Shown one piece after another: positions 8,551-17,750 of a stretch of DNA of 64,000 bases (positions are counted from its first letter, which is position 1; every line of letters begins with the position of its first letter). Position numbers and translations under genes: made by a program. Below the pieces are notes generated by a model, which made no database searches, was not told the origin of the DNA, and saw only the letters and a program-made list of their open reading frames with translations. The DNA lies in NCBI GenBank assembly GCA_001704765.1, contig MBFK01000012.1:1-64000 (forward strand), written 5' to 3'. Source of the DNA: Sinorhizobium shofinae (GTDB lineage: Bacteria > Pseudomonadota > Alphaproteobacteria > Rhizobiales > Rhizobiaceae).

Positions 8551-8973
8551 ATGAAACCGCGAATAAAAGTCCTTACACTTGCCGTGAACGATCTGGAAAG
8601 GTCCCTCGCCTTTTATCGTGACGGCCTGGGCCTGCCGACCAAAGGGATCATCGGTGAGGAGTTTGAAGACGGAGCCGTCGTCTTCTTCCATATGGGTGAT
8701 GACCTCATCCTGGCACTTTATCCGGCGCCCTCGCTTTCAAAGGATGCGAAGATCAGCGTGACACAGGCGCGTCTCGGCGCCGTATCGATCGGCCATATCG
8801 TCAAATCCAAAGAGGATGTCGACGCCATCATGAAGCAGGCTGTGGACGCAGGCGCCGTCGTCACCGACCCTGCGTCGGATCGTTTCTGGGGCGGCTACTC
8901 GGGTTACTTCCATGATCCGGACGGACACTTGTGGGAGATCGCCTGGAACCCGCAATGGACCGTCGAGGACTGA
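8551..8973 (+). CDS. VOC (glyoxalase/bleomycin-resistance fold) protein
   Basis: A 140-residue single VOC-superfamily protein. It opens with the typical beta strand and helix (KVLTLAVNDLERSLAFYRDGLGLP) and closes with the family signature YFHDPDGHLWEIAWNP, where the Glu is a usual metal ligand. The superfamily covers glyoxalase I, dioxygenases and antibiotic-binding proteins, so the substrate is not predictable; close relatives are annotated only as VOC or glyoxalase-like. Start chosen at 8551 because GGAGG stands at 8541-8545; an in-frame ATG at 8524 lacks such a site. Single gene between two terminators. Confidence 0.88.
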   Translation: MKPRIKVLTLAVNDLERSLAFYRDGLGLPTKGIIGEEFEDGAVVFFHMGDDLILALYPAPSLSKDAKISVTQARLGAVSIGHIVKSKEDVDAIMKQAVDAGAVVTDPASDRFWGGYSGYFHDPDGHLWEIAWNPQWTVED

Positions 8974-9024
8974 AGCGGTCCGAAGCTCAATTCGCGGGGC
9001 GCGGCGAGAAAAGGCTCCATGCAA

Positions 9025-9052
9025 AAAGGTCCCGGTTTCTGCCGGGACCTTT
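9025..9052. terminator. Bidirectional terminator
   Basis: AAAGGTCCCGG (9025-9035) and CCGGGACCTTT (9042-9052) form a perfect 11-bp stem with A-run before and T-run after. It lies between the convergent VOC gene and fbcC and can serve both. Confidence 0.85.
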
Positions 9053-9087
9053 GTCAATAACGCATTCCGGTAATACCAGCTTCCCGA

Positions 9088-9960
9088 TCAATGTTCCTTG
9101 TTGGCGTAGACCGACTTTTTCGTCAGATAGACCAGGCCAGTCAAGATCAGCAGGAACACAATGACCATGAAACCGGTGCGCTTGCGGTCTTCGAGATGCG
9201 GCTCTGCGGCCCACATCAGGAATGCCGAGACGTCCCTGGCATACTGGTCCACTGTCTGAGGCGCTCCGTCGTCATAGGTGACCTGGTCGTCGGAGAGCGG
9301 CTTCGCCATCGCCAGGGCCGAAGCGCTCACGAAGTACGGATTGTAGTGCGTCCCTTCGGCGACCTGAACGCCCTCCGGCGGATCCTGGTAGCCAGTCAGG
9401 AGTGCGTGGATATAGTCCGGACCGCCTTCCTGATAGGGCCAGAAGATGTCGAAGACGAATTGCGGGAAGCCGCGCTCGATGCCGCGCGCCTTCGCGATCA
9501 GCGAGAAGTCCGGCGGTGCGGCGCCGTTGTTGGCGGCCGCCGCGGCTTCCTTGTTCGGGAAGGGTGACGGGAAGTGGTCGGATGGAATCGCCTTGCGCGA
9601 GAACATCTCGCCATCGCCGTTCGGCCCGTCCTGCACCTCGTAGTTGGCCGCAAAGGCCTTCACCTGTGCATCGGAATAGCCGAGATCCTCAAGCGTCCGG
9701 AACGCAACGAGGTTCATCGAATGGCAGGCAGAACAGACTTCGGTATAGACCTTGAGGCCGCGCTGCAGCTGACCCTTGTCGTAGTGGCCGAAGAGGCCGG
9801 CAAAGGTCCAGTCCTGCTGCTCCGGCTTGTGGATCGGATAGTGGGGCGTGCCGCTGACGGCATGTTCCTCTCCGCCCGCCGCTTCCTCCGCGACTGCCGC
9901 TCCCAGACCGAGACCGGCGACGACAGCGAGTGACAGAATGCCTGTAACAAGCTTTTTCAT
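9088..9960 (-). CDS. fbcC: Cytochrome c1 of the bc1 complex
   Basis: Haem-c subunit of ubiquinol-cytochrome c reductase (petC), 290 residues. A Sec signal peptide (residues 1-24, MKKLVTGILSLAVVAG) precedes the periplasmic domain; CSACH (VCSACHSMNLVAFR) is the CXXCH haem-attachment site. A single C-terminal membrane anchor (GFMVIVFLLILTGLVYL) is followed by a short basic tail. The Met axial ligand is probably in the ALAMAKPL segment. It passes electrons from the Rieske protein to soluble cytochrome c. Last gene of fbcFBC, 32 bp after fbcB. Here b and c1 are separate genes, unlike the fused fbcH of Bradyrhizobium. ATG at 9960 directly begins the signal peptide. Confidence 0.97.
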   Translation of the reverse strand: MKKLVTGILSLAVVAGLGLGAAVAEEAAGGEEHAVSGTPHYPIHKPEQQDWTFAGLFGHYDKGQLQRGLKVYTEVCSACHSMNLVAFRTLEDLGYSDAQVKAFAANYEVQDGPNGDGEMFSRKAIPSDHFPSPFPNKEAAAAANNGAAPPDFSLIAKARGIERGFPQFVFDIFWPYQEGGPDYIHALLTGYQDPPEGVQVAEGTHYNPYFVSASALAMAKPLSDDQVTYDDGAPQTVDQYARDVSAFLMWAAEPHLEDRKRTGFMVIVFLLILTGLVYLTKKSVYANKEH

Positions 9961-9992
9961 TGTTGTGAGTTCCTTATCAATCGCTGTTCCGG

Positions 9993-11273
9993 TCAGGCGT
10001 GCGCGGTCTTCGGCTGCGCCTTGGCATTCTGCTTCTCCAGCACCGCCTCGGTGATGGAGTTCGGAATGCGCTTCGGCGTCTCGATCAGGCCGAGAACCGG
10101 CATCACGACGAGGAAGAAGGCGAAGTAGTACAGCGTGCCGAGCTGCGACATCACGACGTAGAGGCCTTCTGCCGGGCGGGAACCGAGCCAGCCGAGCATC
10201 AGGGCGTTCGCGACGAAGATCCAGAAGAACAGCTTGTACCACGGACGGTAGACGGCCGAGCGGACCTTGGAGGTGTCGAGCCAGGGCAGGAAGAACAGGA
10301 TGAGGATCGAGCCGAACATCACCAGGACGCCGCCGAGCTTGGAGTCGATCGGACCGATATTGAAGGTGATGGCGCGCAGCATCGCGTAGAACGGCAGATA
10401 GTACCATTCCGGAACGATGTGGGCCGGGGTCTTCAGCGCGTCAGCCGGGATGTAGTTGTCGGGATGGCCGAGATAGTTCGGCATGTAGAAGACGAACCAC
10501 GCATAGACGATCAGGAAGATGGAAACGCCGAGCGCATCCTTCAGCGTCGCGTACGGCGTGAAGGCCACAGTATCGGTCTTCGACTTCACTTCGACGCCGG
10601 TCGGGTTGGTCTGGCCGGTGACGTGCAGCGCCCAGATATGCAGGACGACGACGCCGGCGATCATGAAGGGCAACAGGTAGTGCAATGAGAAGAAGCGGTT
10701 CAGCGTCGGTTGATCGACGGCAAAACCACCGAGCAGGAACTGCTGAATCGACTCGCCCACTACCGGGAAAGCCGAGAAGAAGCCGGTGATAACGGTCGCG
10801 CCCCAGAAGGACATCTGCCCCCAGGGCAGTACGTAGCCCATGAAGCCGGTTGCCATCATCAGGAGATAGATGACGACGCCAAGGATCCAGAGGATTTCGC
10901 GCGGCGCCTTGTAGGAGCCGTAATAGAGGCCACGGGCAATATGGAGATAGACCGCGATGAAGAAGAAGGACGCGCCGTTGGCGTGCAGGTAGCGCAGCAG
11001 CCAACCTTGGTTGACATCGCGCATGATCTTCTCGACTGAGTTGAACGCAATGGTCGCTTCAGAGGCGTAATGCATGGCCAGCACGATGCCGGTCAGGATC
11101 TGGACGATCAGCATCACCGACAGCATAGCGCCGAAGGTGTAGGCGTAGTTCAGGTTGCGCGGCACCGGATAGGAGACGAACGAGTCGTGGATCAGGCGCG
11201 GCAGCGGGAGTCGGGAATCAACCCACTTCTCGATGCCTGTCGTTGGCGTGTAGGTTGAATGATCAGCACTCAT
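9993..11273 (-). CDS. fbcB: Cytochrome b of the bc1 complex
   Basis: Di-haem membrane core of ubiquinol-cytochrome c reductase (petB), 426 residues. It holds the Qo-site motif PEWY ([15 protein letters not shown]), the [19 protein letters not shown] segment of the cd helix, and haem-ligand histidines in helices B and D ([44 protein letters not shown]). Eight or so membrane spans are visible. It oxidises ubiquinol at Qo and reduces quinone at Qi. Start is at the ATG of MSADHST, 14 bp after the Rieske stop; longer readings run into the Rieske gene. Confidence 0.97.
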   Translation of the reverse strand: MSADHSTYTPTTGIEKWVDSRLPLPRLIHDSFVSYPVPRNLNYAYTFGAMLSVMLIVQILTGIVLAMHYASEATIAFNSVEKIMRDVNQGWLLRYLHANGASFFFIAVYLHIARGLYYGSYKAPREILWILGVVIYLLMMATGFMGYVLPWGQMSFWGATVITGFFSAFPVVGESIQQFLLGGFAVDQPTLNRFFSLHYLLPFMIAGVVVLHIWALHVTGQTNPTGVEVKSKTDTVAFTPYATLKDALGVSIFLIVYAWFVFYMPNYLGHPDNYIPADALKTPAHIVPEWYYLPFYAMLRAITFNIGPIDSKLGGVLVMFGSILILFFLPWLDTSKVRSAVYRPWYKLFFWIFVANALMLGWLGSRPAEGLYVVMSQLGTLYYFAFFLVVMPVLGLIETPKRIPNSITEAVLEKQNAKAQPKTAHA

Positions 11274-11287
11274 TATCAGTAGTCCCC

Positions 11288-11866
11288 TCAACCGATCTTG
11301 ATAACTGTGTCGGAAACGAACGAGAAGGTCGGCACTGGAAGGTTTTCCGGCGCCGGGCCTTTGCGGATGCGACCGGCAGTATCGTAGTGAGAACCATGGC
11401 AGGGACAGAACCAGCCGCCGAAGTCGCCAGCCTGGCCGAGCGGCACACAACCAAGATGGGTGCAGGAGCCGATCATCACGATCCAGTTTTCCTTGCCCTC
11501 GCCGGCGGAGCGGTCGAGGTCCGTCGCCTCGGCCTCGGGCGCGAGATTGGCATTGCGCGCGACCGGGTCCTTGAGCTCCTCAAGCGCCACGGCCTTGGCG
11601 TCCTCGACTTCCTTGTCGGTGCGGTTGCGGATGAAGACCGGCTTGCCGCGCCACTTCGCCGTCAGCGACATCCCCGGCTGCAGGCTCGAAACGTCGACCT
11701 CGATCGAAGCGAGCGCAAGCGTCGATGCGTCCGGACGCATCTGGTCGATGAACGGCCAAGCCGCCGCGCCGGCGCCGACAACGCCGGCCATGCCGGTGGC
11801 CAGATACAGGAAATCGCGGCGAGTCGGCTCGCCCAAGGTCTCGCTTGAAGTCTCGTGTTCGCTCAC
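11288..11866 (-). CDS. fbcF: Rieske iron-sulfur subunit of bc1
   Basis: Ubiquinol-cytochrome c reductase iron-sulfur protein (petA), 192 residues. The N-terminal [26 protein letters not shown] is a twin-Arg-like signal anchor that stays uncleaved as the membrane tether. The [2Fe-2S] ligands lie in CTHLGC (box 1) and CPCHGSHYD (box 2). Its mobile head takes the first electron from ubiquinol and delivers it to cytochrome c1. First gene of the operon. The start at 11866 is GTG (MSEHETSS), which places the anchor at the usual distance; no ATG fits better. Confidence 0.97.
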   Translation of the reverse strand: MSEHETSSETLGEPTRRDFLYLATGMAGVVGAGAAAWPFIDQMRPDASTLALASIEVDVSSLQPGMSLTAKWRGKPVFIRNRTDKEVEDAKAVALEELKDPVARNANLAPEAEATDLDRSAGEGKENWIVMIGSCTHLGCVPLGQAGDFGGWFCPCHGSHYDTAGRIRKGPAPENLPVPTFSFVSDTVIKIG

Positions 11867-12175
11867 GGCTAAACCATCCTCTCACGCAATGTGCGGAAAC
11901 CGCATCCGCCCCCGGCGCGTTTCCTGTCCCTTCCTGGTCACGGAACGCGCCCTATCCTCATGCTGGCACCCTGCCCGACTTGCCGCAGCAAGCTTTGGCG
12001 GGTGTCCGAATCCGGAGAATCCTGCAGGCAGAATCCCCATCAATCCGGCGCGTTCTATGCTTGATCGCCGATTATGTCCAGCCTTCACAGGAGGAGGTGG
12101 GCAGATTGTCGCGGGGGAAAGAGGCAGCCAATGAGCACAAGGGCTTGGCATGATCGAGGAGCGCGTTGGGGCCCC
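11867..12175. other. Intergenic region upstream of fbc operon
   Basis: A 309-bp spacer between the 3' end of the first ABC transporter gene and fbcF. It should contain the fbc promoter on the minus strand. I found no clear terminator, FNR-type palindrome or open frame of note. Confidence 0.5.
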
Positions 12176-14041
12176 CTATTCCGCCGCCTCTTCCTGCGCG
12201 ATGAAACCGCCGGATTGGCGCGCCCAAAGTTCCGCATAGAGGCCGCCGCGGGCTATCAGCTCCGCATGAGTGCCATCCTCGACAGTGCGGCCGCGGTCCA
12301 TCACCACCAGACGGTCAAGCGCGGCGATGGTCGACAACCTATGGGCGATCGCCAGCACTGTCTTGCCCTGCATGAGCCTCTCCAGGTTCGATTGGATCGC
12401 GGCCTCCACTTCGGAGTCGAGCGCCGAGGTCGCTTCGTCGAGAACGAGGATCGGCGCGTCCTTGAGCATCACGCGGGCGATCGCGATCCTCTGCCGCTGG
12501 CCGCCGGAGAGCTTGACGCCCCGTTCGCCGACATGCGCATCGAAGTCTCTGCGGCCACGCTGGTCCTGCAGGGTAACGATGAAGTCGTAGGCTTCCGCCT
12601 TGCGCGCCGCTTCGATCAGCTGTTCGTCCGTCGCACCGGGCCGACCGAAGAGAATATTGTCGCGGATCGACCGATGCAGAAGCGACGTGTCCTGGCTGAC
12701 CATGCCGATCTGAGCACGGAGCGATTCCTGACGAACATCGGCGATATCCTGCCCGTCGATCAGGATGCGGCCTCCCTCAAGGTCGTAGAAGCGCAGCAGC
12801 AGATTGACGAGCGTCGACTTGCCGGCGCCCGAACGGCCGACGATGCCGACCTTTTCGCCGGGTCGGATGGTCAGGGAAAAATCATCGATGACGCCGCCAC
12901 CCTTGCCGTAGTGAAACGCCACCTGGTCGAAACGGATTTCCGGCCGGTTGACCGTCAGATCGGGTGCGCCGGGCCGATCGACAAGGCCGATCGACTGCGA
13001 TACGAGCTCGGCCGAATTCTGGATCGTGCCGATATTGCGCATGATGGCGTTGAATTGCGACATCATCCGCCCGAGCAGCATGTTGAGGCGCAGCACCAGT
13101 GCCAGCGTGAAGGCGACCGCGCCCGAACTGACGCTCCCTGCAAGCCAGAGGTCAACCGAGTAGACGGCGATCGCTGCGATCATCAGCCCCGAAAGCAGCG
13201 CCTGGGAGGCCCGCACGCCCGTCAAAAGCCGGGTAAATGGGATGACCGCGCCCTGGAAACGGTCAAAGCCCGCGCGGATGTAGCGATCGTTCTCCTCATC
13301 GCTGCCGAACAGCTTGAGCGTCTGGATATTCGAATAGGCATCGACCATGCGGCCATTCAGCATCGACGCCATCTCGGCGGTATCCCGGGCGTGCTTGCGG
13401 ACACGCGGAACGAAATAGCGCGCAAGTGAAAGGAAGACCACGATCCAGAAGGCCACCATCGCCGCCAGCCGCCAGTCGAGCTGGGCTATCAGCGCCATGG
13501 TCGACGCCGTATAGATGACGATGAACCAGATGACCTGCAGCAAGGATACGATCAGGTCGCTCGTCGCTTGCGCGCCTGACCAGACCTTGGTGACGATGCG
13601 GCCGGAAAAGTCGTTCTGAAAGAAGGTGAGCGATTGCCGGGCCACATGGACGTAGGATTGCCAGCGCACCAGGTTGAGGAAGCCGGTGATGATCGCCTGC
13701 TCCTCGACCAGCGCCGCGAGTGCCACAGCCAGGAAGCGGAACAGCAGCACCGTCAGCAGCATGAAAGCCAGTTCCGGACCGTTGGAGGAGATCAGCCCGC
13801 TCCAGCCGTCCTCCGGCCGGACAGCATCGAGCACGTCGACAAGCCGGCCGACGAAATAAAACAGCCCCGCTTCGAGCATCGCGACCAGCCCGCCGAGCGC
13901 CGCCATGGCGAGGAATGGACCCTTCGCCTGGCTTGCATAGAACCAGGCAAAGCCCCAGAGCGACTTTGGCGGCTGCAACCGATCGCGCGGCGCGAAGGGG
14001 TTGATCCAATTCTCGAAGATGGTGACGATAGCGCGCAGCAT
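12176..14041 (-). CDS. ABC half-transporter (permease plus ATPase), MsbA-type
   Basis: A 621-residue exporter half. Six membrane spans in residues about 30-330 form an ABC transmembrane type 1 domain. The nucleotide-binding domain starts near 375, with Walker A GRSGAGKST, signature LSGGQ (about 510), Walker B ILVLDEATSALD and switch His in AIAHRLST. Such exporters move lipids, peptides or drugs out across the inner membrane; the substrate is unknown. The next gene upstream is a close paralogue (same length, same order, same QSGGFIA near the C-terminus), 100 bp away on the same strand, so they may act as a heterodimer. ATG at 14041. Confidence 0.92.
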   Translation of the reverse strand: MLRAIVTIFENWINPFAPRDRLQPPKSLWGFAWFYASQAKGPFLAMAALGGLVAMLEAGLFYFVGRLVDVLDAVRPEDGWSGLISSNGPELAFMLLTVLLFRFLAVALAALVEEQAIITGFLNLVRWQSYVHVARQSLTFFQNDFSGRIVTKVWSGAQATSDLIVSLLQVIWFIVIYTASTMALIAQLDWRLAAMVAFWIVVFLSLARYFVPRVRKHARDTAEMASMLNGRMVDAYSNIQTLKLFGSDEENDRYIRAGFDRFQGAVIPFTRLLTGVRASQALLSGLMIAAIAVYSVDLWLAGSVSSGAVAFTLALVLRLNMLLGRMMSQFNAIMRNIGTIQNSAELVSQSIGLVDRPGAPDLTVNRPEIRFDQVAFHYGKGGGVIDDFSLTIRPGEKVGIVGRSGAGKSTLVNLLLRFYDLEGGRILIDGQDIADVRQESLRAQIGMVSQDTSLLHRSIRDNILFGRPGATDEQLIEAARKAEAYDFIVTLQDQRGRRDFDAHVGERGVKLSGGQRQRIAIARVMLKDAPILVLDEATSALDSEVEAAIQSNLERLMQGKTVLAIAHRLSTIAALDRLVVMDRGRTVEDGTHAELIARGGLYAELWARQSGGFIAQEEAAE

Positions 14042-14141
14042 TGTTCCGATAATAGGGGGCTGAGACCGGACGGCAATCGGTTTCCGCCTGCAGGCCGATT
14101 ACAAATGCGTAAGCTTTTGCCTTGAAGCGGGAGGCGGCGGA

Positions 14142-15995
14142 CTACTCCGCCGCCTCTTCTTTTTCGACGTCGTCGGCGATGAAGCCGCCCGACTGGCGCG
14201 ACCAGAGATCGGCGTAAAGCCCACCCTTGGCAACGAGTTCGGCATGCGAACCAGTCTCGACGATCCGCCCGGCCTCGAGAACGACCAGGCGATCCATTTC
14301 GGTCAGCGTCGACAGGCGGTGAGCGATGGCGATCACCGTCTTGCCGGCCATCAGGGCGAAGAGATTCTCCTGGATAGCCGCCTCAACCTCGGAATCGAGT
14401 GCCGAGGTTGCCTCGTCGAGAATGAGGATCGGCGCGTCCTTGAGGAAGACACGGGCGATCGCAATCCTCTGCCGCTGGCCACCGGAGAGCTTCACCCCGC
14501 GTTCGCCCACCTGAGCGTCGAGCCCTTGCCTGCCCAGGTTGTCCTCAAGCGTCTGGATGAACTCCCAGGCATTCGCCTTCTTGGCGGCTGCGAGGACCTG
14601 CGCGTCGGTGGCCTCCGGATGCCCATAGGCGATGTTGTCGCGAATGGAGCGATGCAGGAGCGACGTATCCTGCGTGACGACGCCGATCTGCGAGCGCAGG
14701 CTGTCCTGGGTTACAGTCGAGATATTCTTGCCGTCGATCCGGATCACGCCCTCCTCGAGGTCGTAGAACCGCAGGAGCAGGTTCATCAGCGTCGTCTTGC
14801 CGGCACCCGAGCGGCCGACGAGGCCGATCTTCTCGCCGGGGCGGATGTCGAGCGACAGCCGATCTATGACGCCTTTTGCCTTGCCGTAGTGGAAGCGGAT
14901 GTCCTCGAAGCGGATCGTCCCCTTCTCGGCCTTCAGCGCCACTGCATTCGGCTGATCGACGATGTCATGCGCCTTCGTCATCATCCCCATGCCGTCATAA
15001 ACGGTGCCGATATTCTCGAACAGCGCCGAGACTTCCCACATGATCCACTGCGACATGCCGTTGATGCGCATGGCGAGACCGATCGCAACGGCGATCGCGC
15101 CGACCGAGATCGAGCTGGTGAGCCATAGATAGATCCCGAGCGCACCGATAGCGAAGAGCGCCACGCAGTTGTTCGTGTAGACGCATATGTGGAACAGCGT
15201 GACCTTGCGCATCTGCCGGTAGACGGTATCGAGAAACTCTTCCATGCCGGCGCGCGCATAGGTCTCCTCCCGCCCGGCATGCGAGAAGAGCTTCACCGTG
15301 CTGATATTGGTGTAGCTGTCAACGATACGTCCCGTCATCATCGAACGGGCATCCGCCTGCTCCTTGGAAATCTTCTGCAGGCGCGGCACGAAGGTGCTTA
15401 CGATCACGACATAGATGACCAACCAGATCGCAAGCGGCGTGACCAGGCGCCAGTCGGCAGCCGCCACGACAACAAGCATCGTTGTGAAATAGCTCACCAC
15501 ATAGACGAAGACGTCGAGGATCTTCATCACCGTTTCGCGAACGGCAAGCGACGTCTGCATCACCTTCGTGGCCACCCGTCCGGCGAACTCGTTGGCGAAG
15601 AAGGTCATGCTCTGCCTGAGCAGATACCGGTGCATCTGCCAGCGGGCGATCATCGGATAGTTGCCGAGCAGCACCTGATGCATGATGAATGAATCGAGCG
15701 CCACAAGGGCCGGCAAGCCGATGAGGATCAAGGCTCCCATCCAGGCAAGCCGGCCCCCCTCGGTGGCGAGGAAGGTTTCACGCTTGGCGTTGGACAGCCA
15801 ATCGACGACGTTGCCGAGGAATTGGAACAGCGCCACCTCGCCGATCGCGATCAGCATCGTGCAGACCGCCATGATGAGGAGCCACGGCGCCGCGGGCCTC
15901 GTATAGTGCCAGCAGAACGCAAAGAGCCCTTTCGGTGGAAGCGTGGGTTCTTCCAGCGGGTAGGGATTGAGGCGGGATTCAAACCAGCCGAACAT
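14142..15995 (-). CDS. ABC half-transporter, paralogue of the next gene
   Basis: A 617-residue fused permease-ATPase of the MsbA/LmrA type. Six membrane spans in about 30-320; nucleotide-binding domain with Walker A GRSGAGKTT, signature LSGGQRQRIAIARV, Walker B ILILDEATSALD and AIAHRLST. Both catalytic sites of this and the neighbouring half look intact, so homodimers are also possible. N-terminus FGWFESRLNPYPLEEPTLPPKGL parallels the neighbour's FENWINPFAPRDRLQPPKSL, showing tandem duplication. First gene of the pair; its promoter must lie in the spacer to its right. Substrate unknown. Confidence 0.92.
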   Translation of the reverse strand: MFGWFESRLNPYPLEEPTLPPKGLFAFCWHYTRPAAPWLLIMAVCTMLIAIGEVALFQFLGNVVDWLSNAKRETFLATEGGRLAWMGALILIGLPALVALDSFIMHQVLLGNYPMIARWQMHRYLLRQSMTFFANEFAGRVATKVMQTSLAVRETVMKILDVFVYVVSYFTTMLVVVAAADWRLVTPLAIWLVIYVVIVSTFVPRLQKISKEQADARSMMTGRIVDSYTNISTVKLFSHAGREETYARAGMEEFLDTVYRQMRKVTLFHICVYTNNCVALFAIGALGIYLWLTSSISVGAIAVAIGLAMRINGMSQWIMWEVSALFENIGTVYDGMGMMTKAHDIVDQPNAVALKAEKGTIRFEDIRFHYGKAKGVIDRLSLDIRPGEKIGLVGRSGAGKTTLMNLLLRFYDLEEGVIRIDGKNISTVTQDSLRSQIGVVTQDTSLLHRSIRDNIAYGHPEATDAQVLAAAKKANAWEFIQTLEDNLGRQGLDAQVGERGVKLSGGQRQRIAIARVFLKDAPILILDEATSALDSEVEAAIQENLFALMAGKTVIAIAHRLSTLTEMDRLVVLEAGRIVETGSHAELVAKGGLYADLWSRQSGGFIADDVEKEEAAE

Positions 15996-16477
15996 TAACT
16001 AGCTCCTTCAGATATTTTGAAGGAAGGCGGGTCACCCCGCATTCTTTATCTTTGAAGAATTCGAAACCGGAGGGCACGCCCCAAGTCGCGCTGCCACCTC
16101 CGGAAAACCGGAGCACGCGTCATTCGATCTACAGAAGGAAAGGCCGCGGAACCGGTCAGGCCTGGAAAGGCCAGGCTACTCGTGGGAGGCGTGTCAACAT
16201 CAAAACAGTCATGCATGCCTCCGTCGGTTCGCGTTAAAGAGGACAGAGCTTTACCTCCATTCCGGCGAATGCGCCAGATTGTCGCAGCCATTTTCTTGCC
16301 TATTTTTTCACCGGCGTCCGGCCTGTTGCCAATACGGCACAGATTAGCAAAGGGAAATTCAGCAGTTCTGCACGCGATCCCCTTCGCCCGGTCTGCCAGT
16401 AGATCGCAAGACAGTTTGATGCCATACGGGCTCGCGCATTTTCGCGTCTCACCATCTTGCGTCTTCGGTACAAGCTC
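15996..16477. other. Divergent promoter region, no gene
   Basis: A 480-bp spacer between the ABC pair (leftward) and trmL (rightward). It has a small hairpin CTCCGG-AAAA-CCGGAG (16098-16113) without a T-run. Open frames through it are not protein-like. I see no RNA gene. Confidence 0.5.
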
Positions 16478-16939
16478 ATGAACGAACTCCGCATCGCCCT
16501 CTACCAGCCGGACATTCCGGGCAATACCGGAACAATCCTTCGTCTCGCGGCCTGTCTCGGACTTGCTGTCGACATCATCGAGCCGGCGGGCTTCGATATT
16601 TCCGACCGCAACCTCAAGCGCGCCGGCATGGATTACATCGCAGCCGTCACGCTTACCCGCCATGTCAACTGGGAGCGCTTCGAGACATGGCGGGCGAAAA
16701 CCGGCCGACGGCTGGTGCTCGCTTCCACCAAGGCCGCCGAGCCCTATACGCGGTTCGACTTTCGGGCCGACGACATTCTTCTCTTCGGCCGGGAAAGCGC
16801 CGGCGTGCCGGATCTTGTCCATGACCGTGCCGACGCACGCATCCTCATTCCGATGGCGCCGGGCCAACGTTCGCTCAACATCGCCATGGCGACCGCCATG
16901 ATCGTCGGCGAGGCGATGCGGCAGACCGAGGTGTTCTGA
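16478..16939 (+). CDS. trmL: tRNA (cytidine(34)-2'-O)-methyltransferase TrmL
   Basis: SPOUT-class methyltransferase of 153 residues that 2'-O-methylates wobble base 34 of leucine tRNAs using S-adenosylmethionine. The N-terminal motif LYQPDIPGNTGTILRLAA, the middle LLFGRESAGVP and the C-terminal RSLNIAMATAMI are the three SPOUT knot motifs of TrmL. Start taken at the ATG before NELRIALYQP since beta strand 1 begins there; an upstream in-frame start at 16457 would only add MRLRYKL. Confidence 0.95.
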   Translation: MNELRIALYQPDIPGNTGTILRLAACLGLAVDIIEPAGFDISDRNLKRAGMDYIAAVTLTRHVNWERFETWRAKTGRRLVLASTKAAEPYTRFDFRADDILLFGRESAGVPDLVHDRADARILIPMAPGQRSLNIAMATAMIVGEAMRQTEVF

Positions 16940-17099
16940 GGCAACGAGGCGCATCATGCCGTGTCCTCTCTCGGTTGCTCTCGCGCCGCGACCAGGCTTC
17001 GGCTCCAGTAGCAAGCGACTTCGATCGCCACGAGAAGCGCACCCGCGCCGGAGTCAGCGCGCTGACGCACAGTAGTCTCGTACGAAGACGCCGCGCTCG

Positions 17100-17672
17100 T
17101 CATGCGGCGATCTCGTTGTAGGGGGTGGTCTTGCGGGCATATTTCAGCGTGCGCGCCCACCAGGTGAGCCGGTCCATCATCAGGAACAGCGGCGCGCGCA
17201 GTTCTTCGGGCTTGTAGAGATTCCCGGCCGCGTCGAATTTCGACCACGCCTTCGGAAGCGCCACGCCGTCTCTGAGCGTCACCGCATGCAGCTCTCCGAA
17301 AACCTGGCGCAATTGCTCTACGGCGCGGATACCGCCAGAGGCGCCACCATAGGAGACGAAGGCCACCGGTTTGGCGTGCCAGGGCTCATAGACCGCGTCG
17401 ATCATTTCCTTCAGCGCCGCGGGATAGCCGTGATTGTATTCCGGCGTGATGACGATGAAAGCGTCCGCCTCGGCGACCTTTCGTTCCATCCACTCGGCCG
17501 GATCGGCCGATTTCTCGCCGCGAGAGCTTCTCAACCGCAACGGGTCGATGATCGTCAGGCTGAAGATGTCGGATGTCGAAAGCTCGCGGATAAGCCAGCT
17601 GGCGACGGTATCGCAGAAACGGCCCTGCCGCGCGCTGCCGTAGATCAAGGCGAGGGTCATCTTCTCTGTCAT
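17100..17672 (-). CDS. NADPH-dependent FMN reductase, SoxR-regulated
   Basis: A 190-residue flavodoxin-like reductase. The phosphate-binding loop YGSARQGRF and the flavin loop PEYNHGYP (about 79-86) mark the NADPH:FMN/quinone reductase family (ChrR/ArsH/Azr type). It uses NADPH to reduce flavins or quinones without radical release, a sensible defence against redox-cycling compounds. Its promoter is overlapped by a perfect soxbox and it is divergent from soxR, so SoxR very likely switches it on. Two ATGs (17672 and 17660) are possible; the family core begins at the second, TLALIYGS. Confidence 0.9.
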   Translation of the reverse strand: MTEKMTLALIYGSARQGRFCDTVASWLIRELSTSDIFSLTIIDPLRLRSSRGEKSADPAEWMERKVAEADAFIVITPEYNHGYPAALKEMIDAVYEPWHAKPVAFVSYGGASGGIRAVEQLRQVFGELHAVTLRDGVALPKAWSKFDAAGNLYKPEELRAPLFLMMDRLTWWARTLKYARKTTPYNEIAA

Positions 17673-17711
17673 GCGGGATCAGCTCCTAGTTGTCGGTTAC
17701 CGGGAGCTCAT

Positions 17712-17742
17712 GCTATAGAACCTCAACTATAGTTGAGGTCAA
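17712..17742 (-). promoter_or_regulatory. SoxR-controlled promoter with soxbox operator
   Basis: The perfect 18-bp palindrome CCTCAACTATAGTTGAGG (17721-17738) closely matches the SoxR box. On the minus strand it lies between a -35 TTGACC (17742-17737) and a -10 TATAGC (17717-17712) separated by 19 bp. This overlong spacer is the hallmark of MerR-family promoters that are twisted open by the oxidised activator. Transcription goes into the FMN reductase gene; soxR begins 12 bp to the right of the palindrome, so SoxR may also control itself. Confidence 0.9.
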
Positions 17743-17750
17743 CAGCACCC

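Noticed and set aside
9961..10407. N-terminal extension of cytochrome c1 into fbcB
   Set aside because: The mature gene begins with a signal peptide at 9960; the extension lies antiphase within fbcB.
12074..13429. 451-codon plus-strand frame over the first ABC gene
   Set aside because: The opposite strand encodes an intact exporter with all motifs; this frame has none.
16098..16113. CTCCGG-AAAA-CCGGAG hairpin as terminator
   Set aside because: No T-run on either side and it is in a divergent promoter spacer, so it is not an intrinsic terminator.
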